Assembly (NCBI GenBank): GCA_026168455.1
Contig: CM047430.1
Coordinates: 27,546,735 to 27,610,734 of the forward strand
DNA length: 64,000 nucleotides
From: Theocolax elegans
Lineage: Eukaryota; Arthropoda; Insecta; Hymenoptera; Cerocephalidae
Direction: 5' to 3'
This document shows, piece by piece, positions 24,783 through 37,245 of the stretch (position 1 is its first letter; each line of letters starts with the position of its first letter). The notes below the pieces were generated by a model. That model was given only the letters and a program-made list of their open reading frames with translations. It was not told the DNA's origin and ran no database searches. The position numbers were made by a program, and so were the translations under genes.

Positions 24783-27187
24783 ATAAAATGAAATGCGGAA
24801 AAGCGGGTGAATTCAATTTAACGAGTGGCAGGGTAATAGAATCTTTGAATTTATAATTAAATTAACCGTAGTAAAATTATGAAAATCCCGTATTTTATAT
24901 TCTCTCGTTTGTTTATAACAGTCTTTCTTTTAATCAACATGATTAATCCGGTGTTAAAATAATTGTACCACCGGTAGTAGTTCGAAAAGATTTTCCGGAT
25001 ATTGCGACAAAAAATGTTTTGACGAACGTTCCGTATACGGTCACGTAGATATGTGCGTAGACATATTAATAAATGTATAATATTATATGGTGGTCTGACA
25101 TTTCACTGTTTTACGGAGGAAGTTTATGGAGGCCGTGTTGATGGCGTCTACGCACAGTAACTGTTGTACGAAGGTGTTTTACATGAAAAAATTTTTGACG
25201 TAGTTGAACGTATTTGCATTGGCTTCTCTAAGAGAAACTAGAGCAAACTAAGTTCGATTACGGGATACGGGATGTAAGCCGAAGTAAATGAAAAGTTAGG
25301 ATCTTAAGATTGCTTGGAAAAATACGGTCCCCTATACATTATATTTTAAAGATTTAAAGGTTCCACCTATTCTGCAAAGGAATTGTGTATCCAACGTTGA
25401 ACGATCTCGTTATAGTATATTTTTATCATACATCCTAATATTCCTCGGATGTTTTCTTATTTGAACGCAATACGATTATCGATTTGATTGCGAGATTGTT
25501 ACGAATAACATATACATTCAGTTAATTAAATAAATCTTCGTGAATACTGGCTAGCAAAGCGTTACGTGCTAACCAATGAATAAAACATATATTGTAACAA
25601 ATATTTTATTGCGCAATCTTCTTCAGTTTACACTGTGATTTAATTATCAAACTAATGATTCAACTAGATTTAACAATTAATTAGTTATTCGGCTTCCTCT
25701 TAAAGTAGATAACAGAAACGTGAATGTCGTCTTCGATAACTAGAGGCAACGCGAGGAATATATTAAAATATTGATCAAACAATGTGAACTTGATAAGCAG
25801 TATTCACTTTCTACAGGTTGCTTTGCTCTTAGAAAAATAGTTGATGTCTTAATCAGCTGTATTCAGTAGATTGTATAACTAATTATTAAAGCTAAAATGC
25901 TGTGTACCGAAAATTATCGACTCGATTGTTAGACAGTGGTTCGAGTTATGACACTTTTTCTCTAGAGAGTGCCAGTAGAAACGAGGCAGTTCTCTCCACG
26001 AGACGATCTTGAAAGTTCCGAATCTCGGCACGTAGAGACAGAGAGAAACGGGGAGGAAGAAGCGACGACCCGAACCTGGGGAGAGATCGAAGAGGGCTTG
26101 TCGGGTAAAAGTGTACCTTTTCTCCTCTCGCGCGATTTTTTCGCGGCGAGAGAAATTGAGGCCTCCCTCCGTGATGGGAATTGCCAAGAATTATTTACGT
26201 GTCCCTGAGGGATTTAGACTATGTTTCTTTGCAAATAGTGAAAAGTTGTCGAGTGCACTCTTGTCTTTTTTTTCTTTCCTAATCCCTTTGTTCTTTCTTC
26301 GCGTTTCATCCTGATCGCGGGTAACGAAGCGTTTCGTTATATCGACTCCTCGAGATTGAAAAATTCGGTTAGCGCACCTTCGCGCATACGAGTAAGCATC
26401 ACTCGAAATTTAATGATTTACTCGTGGACATTTTATACTCCCGTTAGTTGGTTTTTCATTATTACGCTTTCAACGTTTCGGGATGTATTATTTGGATAAT
26501 ACAAATTGCTTTTACATTGAGAATACGTAACAACGAGTTAACGAAATATGGGAATTTACCTCGAAAATTAAAGGCCGGATGCCAAAAATCAGGTAATTAC
26601 CAAATCAAATATCAAATATTCATATTTATAGTTAACTTATTATACCAACGACGGGTGCTCGTTTCCAATCAATGGGAAACTTGGTTATAAGTTGAAAATT
26701 CAATGTTTGTCGATGAATTCTTCTAAATTATCAGGTGATCGTAATATTGCCTCTTAATACTTTGCTACGATCGGCAGTGATCCAACAAAATATTCATACG
26801 TTTCCTGATGCTGTTGACATAATTATTAATTAACTACTAATAAACAAGTACAAATGCTTTGAATAATAATTAGAAGATAAAAGTGTGTTTGATCGCGTAT
26901 AGAAATCTAGAGGATTCTCCGGTAAAACCTGAGTAATATAAATAAAACAATAAAATAGTTTATTACCATTCCCTTAAATTATTGGGTATCGAATGTCAGT
27001 GAGTTTATGAAAACGTTGAAAAGTAACATAAGAAAGATTATGCCGAGGAGTTATGAACAAGAGAGAAACGTTTTCACGAAGTATCGGTAATTTATGTAAC
27101 AATTCTATAGCCGAAGAATCAGGTTGTCGGGTACAAGTATGCGAGCGTGAAACTCACAGAAAGGAGAAGGGACAAGAAAAAGCCCTC

Positions 27188-27219
<32 letters not shown>

Positions 27220-29393
27220 CACAACAATTACAGAAGGTATACAACTTGGTTGCCATAATCCGAAAGCGGGCGAAGAGACCCGGGGCGTTCGTACGAGTAT
27301 AGAGGATGAGAGTTGGCAAATATTCCGAAGCCGAGTAAACATAATAAATAAATAAATAAATGAAAGTGGGATGAGGGAGGAAAGTGGAAATGGGAGGATG
27401 GGTTTGGAAGAGAGGTGAAAAAAGCAGCGTCGGGGAAAAGCAATGGGAAATAATAGAACGTCGTGGGAGCGGAAGAAGAAGGAAGAAAGGAGTGATAGTA
27501 GATCGAGAGGGTGAGTAGATAGTAGGTATTTTCGACGTCTACTTATACCGGAGCGGTGTGTCCCAGAGGGCACGAGGGAAGGAGGGGGAGTACCGAGACA
27601 GACGGAAAACACAAGATTCCGCCTCTCCAGGACAGATAATCGCGTGAATCCGACCCACTACGACCCATACCCACCCACCAGGCTGACTCTGGCGCGCGGC
27701 TTATTTTATTCTCCACGGGCTCTCCTCTCGCACTTACTATGCTCGCCAGTTTTGCGTCTTCGTCCATTCCTTCTCTCACCTCTTTTTTTCTTTTTCGGTT
27801 CAACGTTCACTCCCTACATATTTATCTTCCTCGATCTTTCTTCCCTTGTTCTCTCCACGCTTCCCTTTATCATGCCTCCGTGAATTATGTTTCTACCATC
27901 TTTTCCCTCGTACTATACGTATTGAGATACACTAAATTTCACGCTTCCATTTACTTTCACATTTCGTACTTTTAACTCTTCTTTATTCATATTCTTTTTA
28001 AACTATATACAGTGCGGAGTGTGATATAGAAACCAAATACCGAACAACACCTATACGGTTATGCTTTACGAAATTCGTGTTACAGTATATCTCTTGAAGA
28101 AGTGTGTACGTGAAAATTCAAAAGTTGCGTACGCATCGAAACTTCACTTTTAAATCTATTTGCGTTTCATAGAAACTGAATCTCGCTTCCAATCAGCAAT
28201 CGCATATTTGCATAATATTCGCTATATTTAGAAGTAAGATTTACAGATTAAATTAAAGAAAAGGATATTTCAAATTTTTTCGCAGATTTCAATCAACGGC
28301 GGCGAAGTAAAACTCGATCCTGTTTAGTGACAAATAATCCATTGCAATGTAATACAGTTATTGTATTGGTTATAAACGCGTATATTTAAATTATTCAACC
28401 CAAACTACGCGGTTCAACTATTTTATACATACATTTTGGTTATTTTACGCAATATATGAATTTTCGTATGGGACGGTAAAAGCATGAAATCGTAAAATCA
28501 TGAAAACAGCGTAGAGTAAATTATCTAATTATAGGGACTCTGTACGCTTTATATGGAGTTTCCATACGAAATAACACAGAAACCTTTGTAATATATCCAG
28601 GGTTCAAAAACTCGGTTATTTATCCTATTATTTATAAGCTCCAGTGACTTCATTTGAGATTATTGTCAAAAATAAAGAATTCTATATTGTTCATTTGGAT
28701 TATTCCGTTTTTCCATGTGATTTTGTGACTTTCGAAAACACTTTGTCTTCACTTGTTGTACAACAAAATTTAATATCTATTTTTATACTTATATCGAATC
28801 TTTATTATATATTGTGCGATAAGCTTTAAAATTTTGTTTTAACCGTTTATTGATTTCTTAGTCCAGAAATACCCTCCTTCTTCATGTTTTCATAAAAAGC
28901 TTTAAAATCAAGCTTTAAGAGATTGGGAAAAATCTTTTTTATTTTGTTCTGCATACCCATAATTGTATTGTATTTTGTAGAATAGACACGAAACATCTGC
29001 ACTTATATCGCAAATATTATGTTTTTAACTATATAATGAATATATAAATCACTCGAGAATAATTAACATTCAGATTGTTTAAAATAATCAATTGTAATAG
29101 TAGCTGCTTGTATGCATTATTTGATTAATATTCTTTTAACATTCTAAGTCAATGCGCAATAATATTGAAATTTAATAAATTATTTACTATTTTTCATTGT
29201 TGAATTTAAAACGAATGTACAGTAATGCAAGAAAATATAGTTGAAAGGATAAAATTCACTTTTGATTCGGTATAAATAATCTAGCTATCGTTCCAACGTT
29301 CCAAGCTAGTGTTTCCAATGTTTAAACCCGTAAAATTTAGGTTCTCACAAACATATGTACCTATCATCCTTGTTACCGAAGAGAAATATACAG

Positions 29394-29400
<7 letters not shown>
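24783..29400. other. Gene-free stretch with CpG-rich patches
   Basis: No gene is supported. Patches richer in CpG lie at about 25970-26210 and 27090-27800. The second begins with a GA/G-run tract and continues as purine-rich then pyrimidine-rich sequence up to about 27860. Frames up to 152 codons there (27154-27612 minus) are dominated by S/P/L/F and lie antisense to K/R/E-rich frames, a low-complexity artefact. The segments 24860-25960, 26330-27050 and 27980-29390 are AT-rich with nothing recognisable. Confidence 0.55.
27189..27218. repeat. (GA)n followed by poly-G
   Basis: A GA dinucleotide run of about 20 bases that passes directly into 11 consecutive G. Confidence 0.9.

Positions 29401-29439
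<39 letters not shown>
29401..29439. repeat. (TA)n microsatellite
   Basis: About 39 bases of uninterrupted TA repeat. No GGGTGG-type transposon terminus flanks it, in contrast to the tract at 14.2-15.9 kb. Confidence 0.95.
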
Positions 29440-29442
<3 letters not shown>

Positions 29443-29732
29443 GGGTGAAGCCTATAGAGTGTTGTGTAGAGGTATATAGATATAGGTCAGATCCGCGGCA
29501 GCCGCCTACCTACGTTTATATCCTCCGAGGATTTTGCGTTCCCGGATGTTGGTGGGGGTGGTGGTGATACCGGTCCCGGCGAAACGTTCGAAACGTGCAA
29601 CGCCCTATTCTCGGGCAAGTACCGTAAATTTTCGCGTTCTTTATACCGCGATAAAGAAACCGACAGGGGAAAGACGGTTGCGTCGAGACTCGAGGGATAT
29701 GTATCCGAGAGCGTGGCTAGGAAAAAGGAGAA

Positions 29733-29766
29733 AAACGAGAGAAACGAGAGAAACGAGAGAAACGAG
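29733..29766. repeat. 9-bp tandem repeat (AACGAGAGA)n
   Basis: Three and a half copies of a 9-base unit, AACGAGAGA, in direct tandem. Confidence 0.85.
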
Positions 29767-29853
29767 GCCACTAAGTAGTATGGCCCATAAACAGAAGCTA
29801 CCGAGAGAAAGAAGGGAGAGACCGGCGCGTCCCACAATCCCCCCTCCCCCCCG

Positions 29854-29879
29854 CACACACACACACACACACACACACA
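29854..29879. repeat. (CA)n microsatellite next to a C-rich run
   Basis: About 26 bases of CA repeat directly downstream of CCCCCCTCCCCCCC-type sequence at 29839-29852. Confidence 0.9.
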
Positions 29880-31902
29880 TGCGCGACCACGCGCACACAC
29901 CCTACACACCCCGAAGAACTTTCGTACGCTTTCTATGCTGCCTCGACGAGCCAGGAGGTACCACCGACCTTTTTTGATGAATTGTCGAGTTGTCGTTTTT
30001 ATAACCTGGATAACGGACGATCGCGATGATTTCGACTCCACACCCACATTCCTACGCTCCGAGAAAGAGAAACTTCATTTTTTGACCTTTCGCTTGTGAT
30101 GAGATAAACGGTGCGTTTTGTCTTCCCCCAAAGGCAAACTTTTTTCCATTCGATTAATAAACTAGTGTGAATATTAATTATTATTGAAATCTGGTTATAC
30201 AACTGTAAAATTGAGTACGTGTCAATGGAATTATATTGACTTAAACAGAAGGAAACTAAGTTCATTTGGAAAAGGAAACTTAAGGACCTATCAATAAGCT
30301 TTAACGAACTAACTTAAGATAGATCTAACTTTATACCAAGTCTTTAAATCCTTTCCTAAGTTTCTAATCGCGTCAAACTCCGGTACAAATGCAGCCTCAG
30401 AAAATTAAGAAACAAACAAAGCAAATAGGTATTTCGTTGTAATCAAACGTCTTTGCGAGATTACTCATCCATGATAAATTATTCCAAGTTGAATAATAAA
30501 AAGAAAGTTCTCTCGAGTTGCTGATATAAAATACATTCATCTCAAAAAAGTGCATATTTCGTAATTAAAAATATAATTATAACGTATACAATACATATTT
30601 AATATTACAGCAATACAGCAGGATTCGATTAAACAAGTATGCAAGAATAATTAATTTTTAATGATCAAATAAAAATAAATATATGCAACAGTTTTTGTCA
30701 AAAGTAAGTCAGAATGAATAAAAATGATTTTTTACGTTGTGCTGGATATTTAAATGAATAAATGCAAAATTCTATAAAGCAGACACGTGTACATCACAAG
30801 TTCGAGTGAAATATTTCATATTTTGCAAAGGAGTCGTAACTAATGATATAAGAAACTACCGAGAAAATTTAAGGAATTGTAAGAGAAATTGATTCTACGT
30901 CTAGTAAAAGCTGAGTTAACAAATCATATATCAACATCACTTGAGGATGAAATGTTTATCGTACCTTAAATTTTTATATTTAATTGCGATTCGACCAAGT
31001 ATGCAAAATTCATAATCAAATGAATTTCTTTCTAATACAGTATCCGATAATTTTATTTAATCGAAGGAAATAATATATGTGGAAGACATAAAGATTGAGA
31101 TGTACAATTTACAATTTGCGAAAACTGCCAAGTTAAAATTTTGAAAATAATACTAAAATTGGAATTTTCCACTAAATGTTTAATATATCTTTGTTTTCTT
31201 TTTTTTATTAATCTCAAAATGGGGACATAAATTTACGACTTATGTATTATTAAAATATCAAAAATTGTAGGATCACGTTAGATTAGTAAGGTAAAAATAT
31301 TTTCGAATATTTTATCACGTAGCTATATCTGAGAGGTATTTCACAATATATTCTAACGTCTTGTTCAAAATCGATTTGCAATGTTTCCATACAACAATGG
31401 TAACATCCCGGTTCCCTCGGTTGAATCACGCTAAAACGTCAATTTTGAAAAATGTTTTTCCGAAGAATTTATAAGGCAATCTAGTCTTCTTAATTTTCCA
31501 CGTAAAGGCAGTTTAATTGTATATCGAAGAAACGATTTAAAGCGAGATGTTCTTAAAAATATGAGTAAATACGAAAGGCAACACGGATAGATTGATCGTA
31601 CCAATACCAAAGGTTCGAACGCAAAGCTGCCACCGGCAAGCCGAAAGTTCCGGTGAAGCTTTCGGGCAATTTCGAAACTGTCTCTATCGAGGGATAATCG
31701 GGTGAAAAAAGTGTGCTACGCGTGTACGTGAAATAACGATCGAGTCGAATACGGAGAAGAACGGATTGTCGAAAATGCAGAAGAGGCCCCAATTCCGGTT
31801 GGAAAGGGCGCGTATAGGTATATTCGCAACACGAGTCCAGTAGTAGCTTTCGTCGATGGGTATGCACTACATTAAGCTTCGATGCTGACTCACGAGGGCC
31901 TC

Positions 31903-31942
31903 AGAGAGAGAGAGAGAGAGAGAGAGGGAGGGAGAGAGAGAG
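31903..31942. repeat. (GA)n microsatellite
   Basis: GA dinucleotide repeat with GGGAGG interruptions. It encodes the ER/RE run in the 168-codon frame at 31882-32388 (plus), which is one reason I reject that frame as a gene. Confidence 0.9.
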
Positions 31943-34939
31943 GACGATCGATGTGGAACGCGGTTACAAGAGAGGGAGAGGGAGAGGTGGGAGACTCGGT
32001 ATATCCCCGCCGCAAATCCACCGAGGCGTATGAGCTCGGCACGTTCCTCTCATTCATAACTATTATCGATTTGATTCCCCGAGTCGTGTCAGTATACCGT
32101 ATGCGTACGTGTGTGCATAGGAAAGAGCGAGATCGTGCCCTAAGTGGAACTGAGCAGTTTGTTTCGACGGGAATGGCGAGCCTCGTTTCTCGCGGGCCAT
32201 TCTTACCGATCCTGAATATGCCCACTCGGAATAGCGCGATGGTTACCTATATATATACTTGTGGCTTCCTGAAACCCATTCTCGTTCAATTTGCTTCTTG
32301 GATCAAAATAGCGATACAATTTAACTACTATTTCATTGGCACATATGCACGCGCCCGCACTTGCAGATCTATGTACGTCGATGGGTAGGATGACGCGTCT
32401 CGTTCAATCCGGAAGGATGATGAACACCTCGAGCACCCTCCGATTAATTACTTCTTAGACTCGAAGGACATTATTCTATGCAGGTGCCGAGGCTTCCGCT
32501 CGGAATACTGGTGATCCATTCTAAACCTAGATTGCGCGTATTTATCCTCTCTCTTCAATATTGATCTAACATTTCCAACATTTTTCATCGGCATTTTCAT
32601 ACAAACTTTCACGCTTCCTACCTACAATCAAATTATTCAAAAACATCTTATCTCTACTTTTTACTTAACTTATTTACTTTTTAAATTGTGCTCCTTTATC
32701 ATTATTGATACGCTCTAATTACTACATAATATACAATATATCTTGTTAAAATTAATTACCTTATATATTTATAATTCGAGATTCAACGATATTAGTTTTT
32801 ATTCATTTTTTGTTTTAAGAACAAGATATATGTGCTGTAGATGTATCTCTATAGGATGTACATTATACCTGATATATTATTTACAATTAGATTTGTACAT
32901 TATATTTTATTGTGATAAATAAATAAATATATAAATAAATAAATAAATAAATTAAAAATAAATAAATAAATAAATAGATGAATAAATAATACGTTTTAAC
33001 TTGTAGATGTGACATGGACATACTGTCTACTAATTTTATTTCCACTTGATACTGTTATTTCAAATTGAAACCACCGACATTCCAGTACACATTATACTAT
33101 TTTTTATCGCCAAAACCCTGTTCCTAAGTATAATGTTCGAAATGTTCCTCGATTTATCGTAATTGTTTATTGATTATATGAAATATGTAATAAAATGTAA
33201 CTTTTTCGATAAATCGTGTGCAACACGTGTAATATAAAATGTACATAATCTATTATTGCAAACGAATAACCGGTCCTTAAATTAAATTAATTGTTTACAC
33301 ATAAAATGTTATTAGTATAAAAAGGAAATATGCTCGAATACACGATGAAAAGAGCAATAACGTATTCAAGCTCTTAGTTGAATAATTACATACAAAGTAA
33401 ATCGAGGCGCGCGGGATGCCCTTTTTGTTTGATTTATAGCCGCGTATATATACGCGTTAAAGGAGAAATCCCCTTCGAAATCCAATTGGTGATGTGTAGC
33501 TTGAATTATTGTATGTGCTCGTATAGTCGTATTGTCCGTTTCGTGCGAATGCGCTTATTAAAGACATTTTATGTCAGGTTTGTGTGGTCGCGTTCGATCG
33601 TCAATTACAACATATATATTTATCCCAATAAATCATAGGCCGCATAAATAATCAGGTTATTCAGCATCTTGTATCGAGAACGAAGGGATGCTAGCTCGTT
33701 AATCGAATTGTCGATATATATCCATTGCAGGAAACGTTCAAACTGTGTAAACACCGTAGAACAAAAAGAAAAGTACAAAACCGACTGAACGAGGAAACAA
33801 TTACAACAGCGAACGGTTTAAAAAAAACAAACGTTGAATTAACGGGTCAAAACTGTACAAATGGTAATATAGTCACTTTTGATTCGTTATAGCGCGAAAT
33901 CGGTAAGCTCGGATTGTCAGAGTCAGAAAGGTTGGTTGAACGTTCGCACGCGTCCACAAAGTGTATTTTCAAGTTCGTGCAGTGAACCGCAGTGTTTTTT
34001 TTCTTCTTTTACGCGACCGGGTATCGTAAAATCACGCTCGAAACCCCGGAAATTCGATCATTCTTTTATCAGTGCATCGAGCCATATACGCCGAGAATAT
34101 GCGTCTATTATTTTTATTATAACAAAAGACCGCCTACCGAGTTTTTGTAAATCACGGTAGTGTCGACGCGATTATCTGGCAATCTATCGCCCTGATAATG
34201 CCAGTTGTCAAAAGTTTGAACGCCTGTGATACGTGATATATTGACTTTATCGTTTTTCAATCCTCTTATCGTTTATAAAAACATTGGATTTAGAATTTTC
34301 ACGTATTTGCCTCCGTTTTATTGATTCCACGAGCTATGAAACGAATGTTACCATTTTACTCGTACAACACGAACATATTATTTTTACGAATTCAATTACT
34401 ATTTAGTTTTCGTATATTTAACTACTTTTATTTGTCTGATATTTCGGTACTACATGAACAACAATGTATAGTACAATAATACCTCCATATTTTGGTTTAG
34501 CAGTTTTATTTGGTTTACCATTGTGTGGAATTATTTATCAATTAGCTTAGCCCAATTTCTCATCGTACTCGTTTAGACTCACCTATATTAATTTTAGGGT
34601 TTCAGTTACGAACAGTGGCTAAAATTTTTCCGTTGTTTTAATTATGTAACGGTAACGAAAGCTTTTCCTACTTTATATTATTTTCCCTGTATCGTGCTCG
34701 TTGTTGAAATGTTTATACACCTGCTATATTTGTTCCACCAAACAGAGCAACGAACTAGCGTTTATTTTTGATACCACTGATAAGCCAGCTAATTGTCACT
34801 ATTAAATTAAAATATAATAACATATATAATAAAACTATTCATCCCTTTTCTTACAATTATATATATGGCACTTTTTACACCATATTTGTTTTCGTGCAAT
34901 TTCACAAAATTATTGTACATTATTATTGCTATGTACATT
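31943..34939. other. Gene-free stretch
   Basis: A CpG-richer patch continues to about 32520. A TAAA-type tetranucleotide tract lies at 32915-32990. Moderately CpG-rich sequence at 33390-34200 contains frames of 86 and 93 codons (33378-33638 and 33879-34160 plus) with no recognisable domain. No gene is supported. Confidence 0.55.
32915..32990. repeat. (AAAT)n tetranucleotide tract
   Basis: About 76 bases of AAAT/AATA units with TATA, TTAA and GATG interruptions. Confidence 0.9.
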
Positions 34940-35055
34940 ATTTATAACATCGATCTCTTTATATGCTTCTATGCCAAAGGTCAATCAACGCTGGAAGCAT
35001 ACAATGTGGCTTGTAAACAAAGCACTTGTGAAATAAATTCTACAGTGGTACTGGT
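34940..35055 (-). mobile_element. Probable old SINE-like fragment
   Basis: The segment ATCAACGCTGGAAGCATACA through AAGCACTTGTGAAATAAATT to ACAGTGGT aligns in order and spacing with the SINE-like repeat at 54851-55040 (GATGGAGGCAGCATACGATG, then AAAGTACTTGTTGAAAATAC, then CAGTGGTGG). Identity is clearly lower than for the 60.3-kb copy. A further short match, CTGGTTGAAAACACATTGCC, lies at about 35282-35301. The 110-codon frame at 34865-35197 runs through this repeat and is therefore not a gene candidate. Confidence 0.4.
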
Positions 35056-36504
35056 ATCAACCGACATGGATCTTTGCGTTCCGAGTCCATCGCCCTACCG
35101 TCGATCGAATCGTCGTGCAACTCCCGAAATTATGATCTATCATAAGTTTATCGTAGTCATGATTCTTTGCGTAATCAACATCTATTCAGTTGAATAATTG
35201 CAACTGTTTTTCTTAACCGCATTAGTTAAAATGAGACTATGAAATTTAATATTTTTCATGTCCTCTAGTTGGTATTAATCACTGGTTGAAAACACATTGC
35301 CAATTGCATCTCCAAGTACGAGTCCACCACACTACAAGCCATTGCAGCCTTCTGAAAAAATTAATATATTTTACATTTCTTCGATAATGGAACTTGTCCG
35401 TCTAAATCTTCATAGTCTGGCAACAATTATTTTTTGCATTAAATACGGATCTTCAATAATGTTATCTAATAATGTTGATACATTTATAGTAATTCTTCAG
35501 ATTAGTATCATAATTCTTATAGTGGTTGTAAACTTAAAAATCCAGCATTATAAATGTTTAAAATTTAATTTTTGTAATTGTATAATAATATTAGTATTTT
35601 TAGCAGCTTATATAGAAGATCTGATTGATACTGAAAAAAGGAGATGCTTTTCTACTGTGACGTCCCACATAGACGTCTACATTATTACAAATATTCATTT
35701 TTAATAATTTTAATTTTATTCTGACATACATATGCACTCATAAAAATTAACCTATAAAATCTTTAAATAAATTTACAAATTTTGCTAAATCTGTCGTTAT
35801 ACGCAGTGATGTCGGTCGCTGACTTGCGAACATGCCAATTTTACAATTGTTAACTACTCCAACTTACGCCGATTCTGAATTGCGTCCACCACTGATTGGT
35901 CTGCGACCCTCATATGGTTCTAGAATATTCGTAAGATTCCATCTTTCTTTTGAGTCTTTATAAACCCGCGAATGCACCATCAAATGCCTTTAGTCTTCAT
36001 TTTGTTCGCGAATCTTGTGAGACTCGTGTTAACAGTGAGCGAAGTGCCCGCCGTTTTAGATTTCGGCGTAAGTATATTGTGAAATTCATTTACGGGATTT
36101 AAAAATATATAAAAGCTTAAGTTATAAGGGATCGTCCCCATGCTTGCCCTTTTAAGCTAATCGTGATATAAGATATATAGAACGTTTGGAGGCTACTTGA
36201 ATTTAGAGATTCACCAAGGTTTTTAAACGAGTAGTTAAATTTGTATAATTTCATTCGCGAAATATGTTTCTAAGAGGTTCACCAAGGCCTCTAGAAAAAT
36301 ATATGAAAACTAGAATTGTATTAAGAGACGATAAAATTCGAATTTGGCCACGAAGACTATTCGTGTACTTTTAAATCTTATGATAGAATTAGATAATTAA
36401 ATAAATAATCAAATAAACGCAAAAACAGTTATCTCAATTTTATTAAATAAACCTAAAGAAACTAAAAAACACAATATTTCCATCAGGGAGTATTAACACC
36501 GGAT

Positions 36505-36815
36505 AAATGTGACGCATCATCTATACGTAAGTACTGCACCGTCGATTTCATAAAGTTACGCCGTTACGCGTGATGCTTGCAAACACATATATATAACAAC
36601 TTAGAGTAACGTCACATATAACGTTGGAGGAACCTATGTTATACGTTGTATGACTAGTGTGACGTAACGCGTAACAACGACATCATCTACCATACATGAC
36701 AGCGTTACGTGACGCGTAATGTACAAAAGTTACGTGATGCGATAACAAAGCGTGACGTGTAATATACAAGAGTTACGTGACGCGATAACAAAGCGTGACG
36801 CATCATAATTGTGAC
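36505..36815. repeat. GTGACG/TTACGTGACGCG repeat cluster
   Basis: Within the LTR-like insertion, TGACG or its complement CGTCA, and the related TTACG and CGTAA, recur many times over about 310 bases. The 3' part (about 36720-36807) is a two-copy tandem of a 43-base unit containing GTTACGTGACGCGATAACA and AAGCGTGAC. TGACG is the half-site bound by CREB/ATF-type bZIP factors, so an LTR enhancer is possible (inference). Confidence 0.7.
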
Positions 36816-36865
36816 TTATTACTAAGAACTAAGAGGCTCAGGAGCTGACAGTAGTTTCACATTAA

Positions 36866-37245
36866 AATAAGATGTCGGACTCAGAAAATGGTAGTTTTTA
36901 ATATTTTTTTATAATCAAAAGAATAATTTTTTGAAAAAATCCTGAACGTCATGCCCTTAGGCATGTTTTGAACAGTATATTCAATATTTTCAGAATTTTC
37001 AATTTGTAATTTAATTCTGTTTATTGCGTTGAAAAATCATGTTTTTCGATCAATAATTACCGGCCGTAAATTGTTTATTTAATTATTATTAACAAATTTA
37101 TTTTTTCTATAAAAATCAAAACGTCATGCCCTTACTTTTGTTTAAAACTACCCATATGAATTTTTCCAGATTTTTAAATCGATATTTTCAACATAATTGT
37201 TATGTTAAAAGGTGTAGATCCCTGTAATTTGGGTCCGACATCCCG
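36866..37245 (+). mobile_element. TTAA MITE, family A (copy 3, most complete)
   Basis: This 380-bp element is flanked by TTAA on both sides (36862-36865 and 37246-37249). Near the left end is GATGTCGGACTCA; at the right end is the imperfect inverted counterpart GGGTCCGACATCCCG. There is no coding capacity. It is inserted in the LTR-like sequence, making it the youngest layer of the nest. It matches 5190-5576 along most of its length and 19142-19285 in its left third. The TTAA duplication points to a piggyBac-type transposase in trans (inference). Confidence 0.85.

Larger units (their letters stand above)
29440..31902. other. Gene-free stretch with CpG-rich patches
   Basis: A CpG-richer patch occupies about 29480-30060 and another begins near 31600. 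The longest open frame of the window (186 codons, 29487-30047 minus) lies over the first, but it reads through the CA microsatellite as a run of C and V residues and through the AACGAGAGA repeat as repeated S/L/F, and a 147-codon frame occupies the opposite strand. I regard both as artefacts of low complexity. The segment 30070-31550 is AT-rich and featureless to me. Confidence 0.6.

Noticed and set aside
24431..24856. 141-codon plus-strand open frame
   Set aside because: It ends in a CT microsatellite encoding alternating S/L, overlaps a 99-codon antisense frame, and shows no recognisable domain.
27154..27612. 152-codon minus-strand open frame rich in S, P, L and F
   Set aside because: It lies in polypurine/polypyrimidine sequence, includes a GA microsatellite, and overlaps other frames on both strands. 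Composition explains its length.
29487..30047. 186-codon minus-strand open frame, the longest of the window
   Set aside because: It passes through a CA microsatellite, a C-rich run and a 9-bp tandem repeat, producing runs of C/V and S/L/F; a 147-codon frame lies antisense to it. No domain is recognisable.
31882..32388. 168-codon plus-strand open frame
   Set aside because: The first third is encoded by a GA repeat (alternating E and R), the rest has no recognisable motif, and a 111-codon frame lies antisense over the same patch.
34865..35197. 110-codon plus-strand open frame with hydrophobic N-terminus
   Set aside because: Its middle reads through a degraded copy of the SINE-like repeat (34940-35055), so it is not an independent gene; no domain is recognised.
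36720..36807. CRISPR-like repeat array
   Set aside because: There are only two tandem units with no unique spacers, and the setting is a eukaryotic transposon nest.
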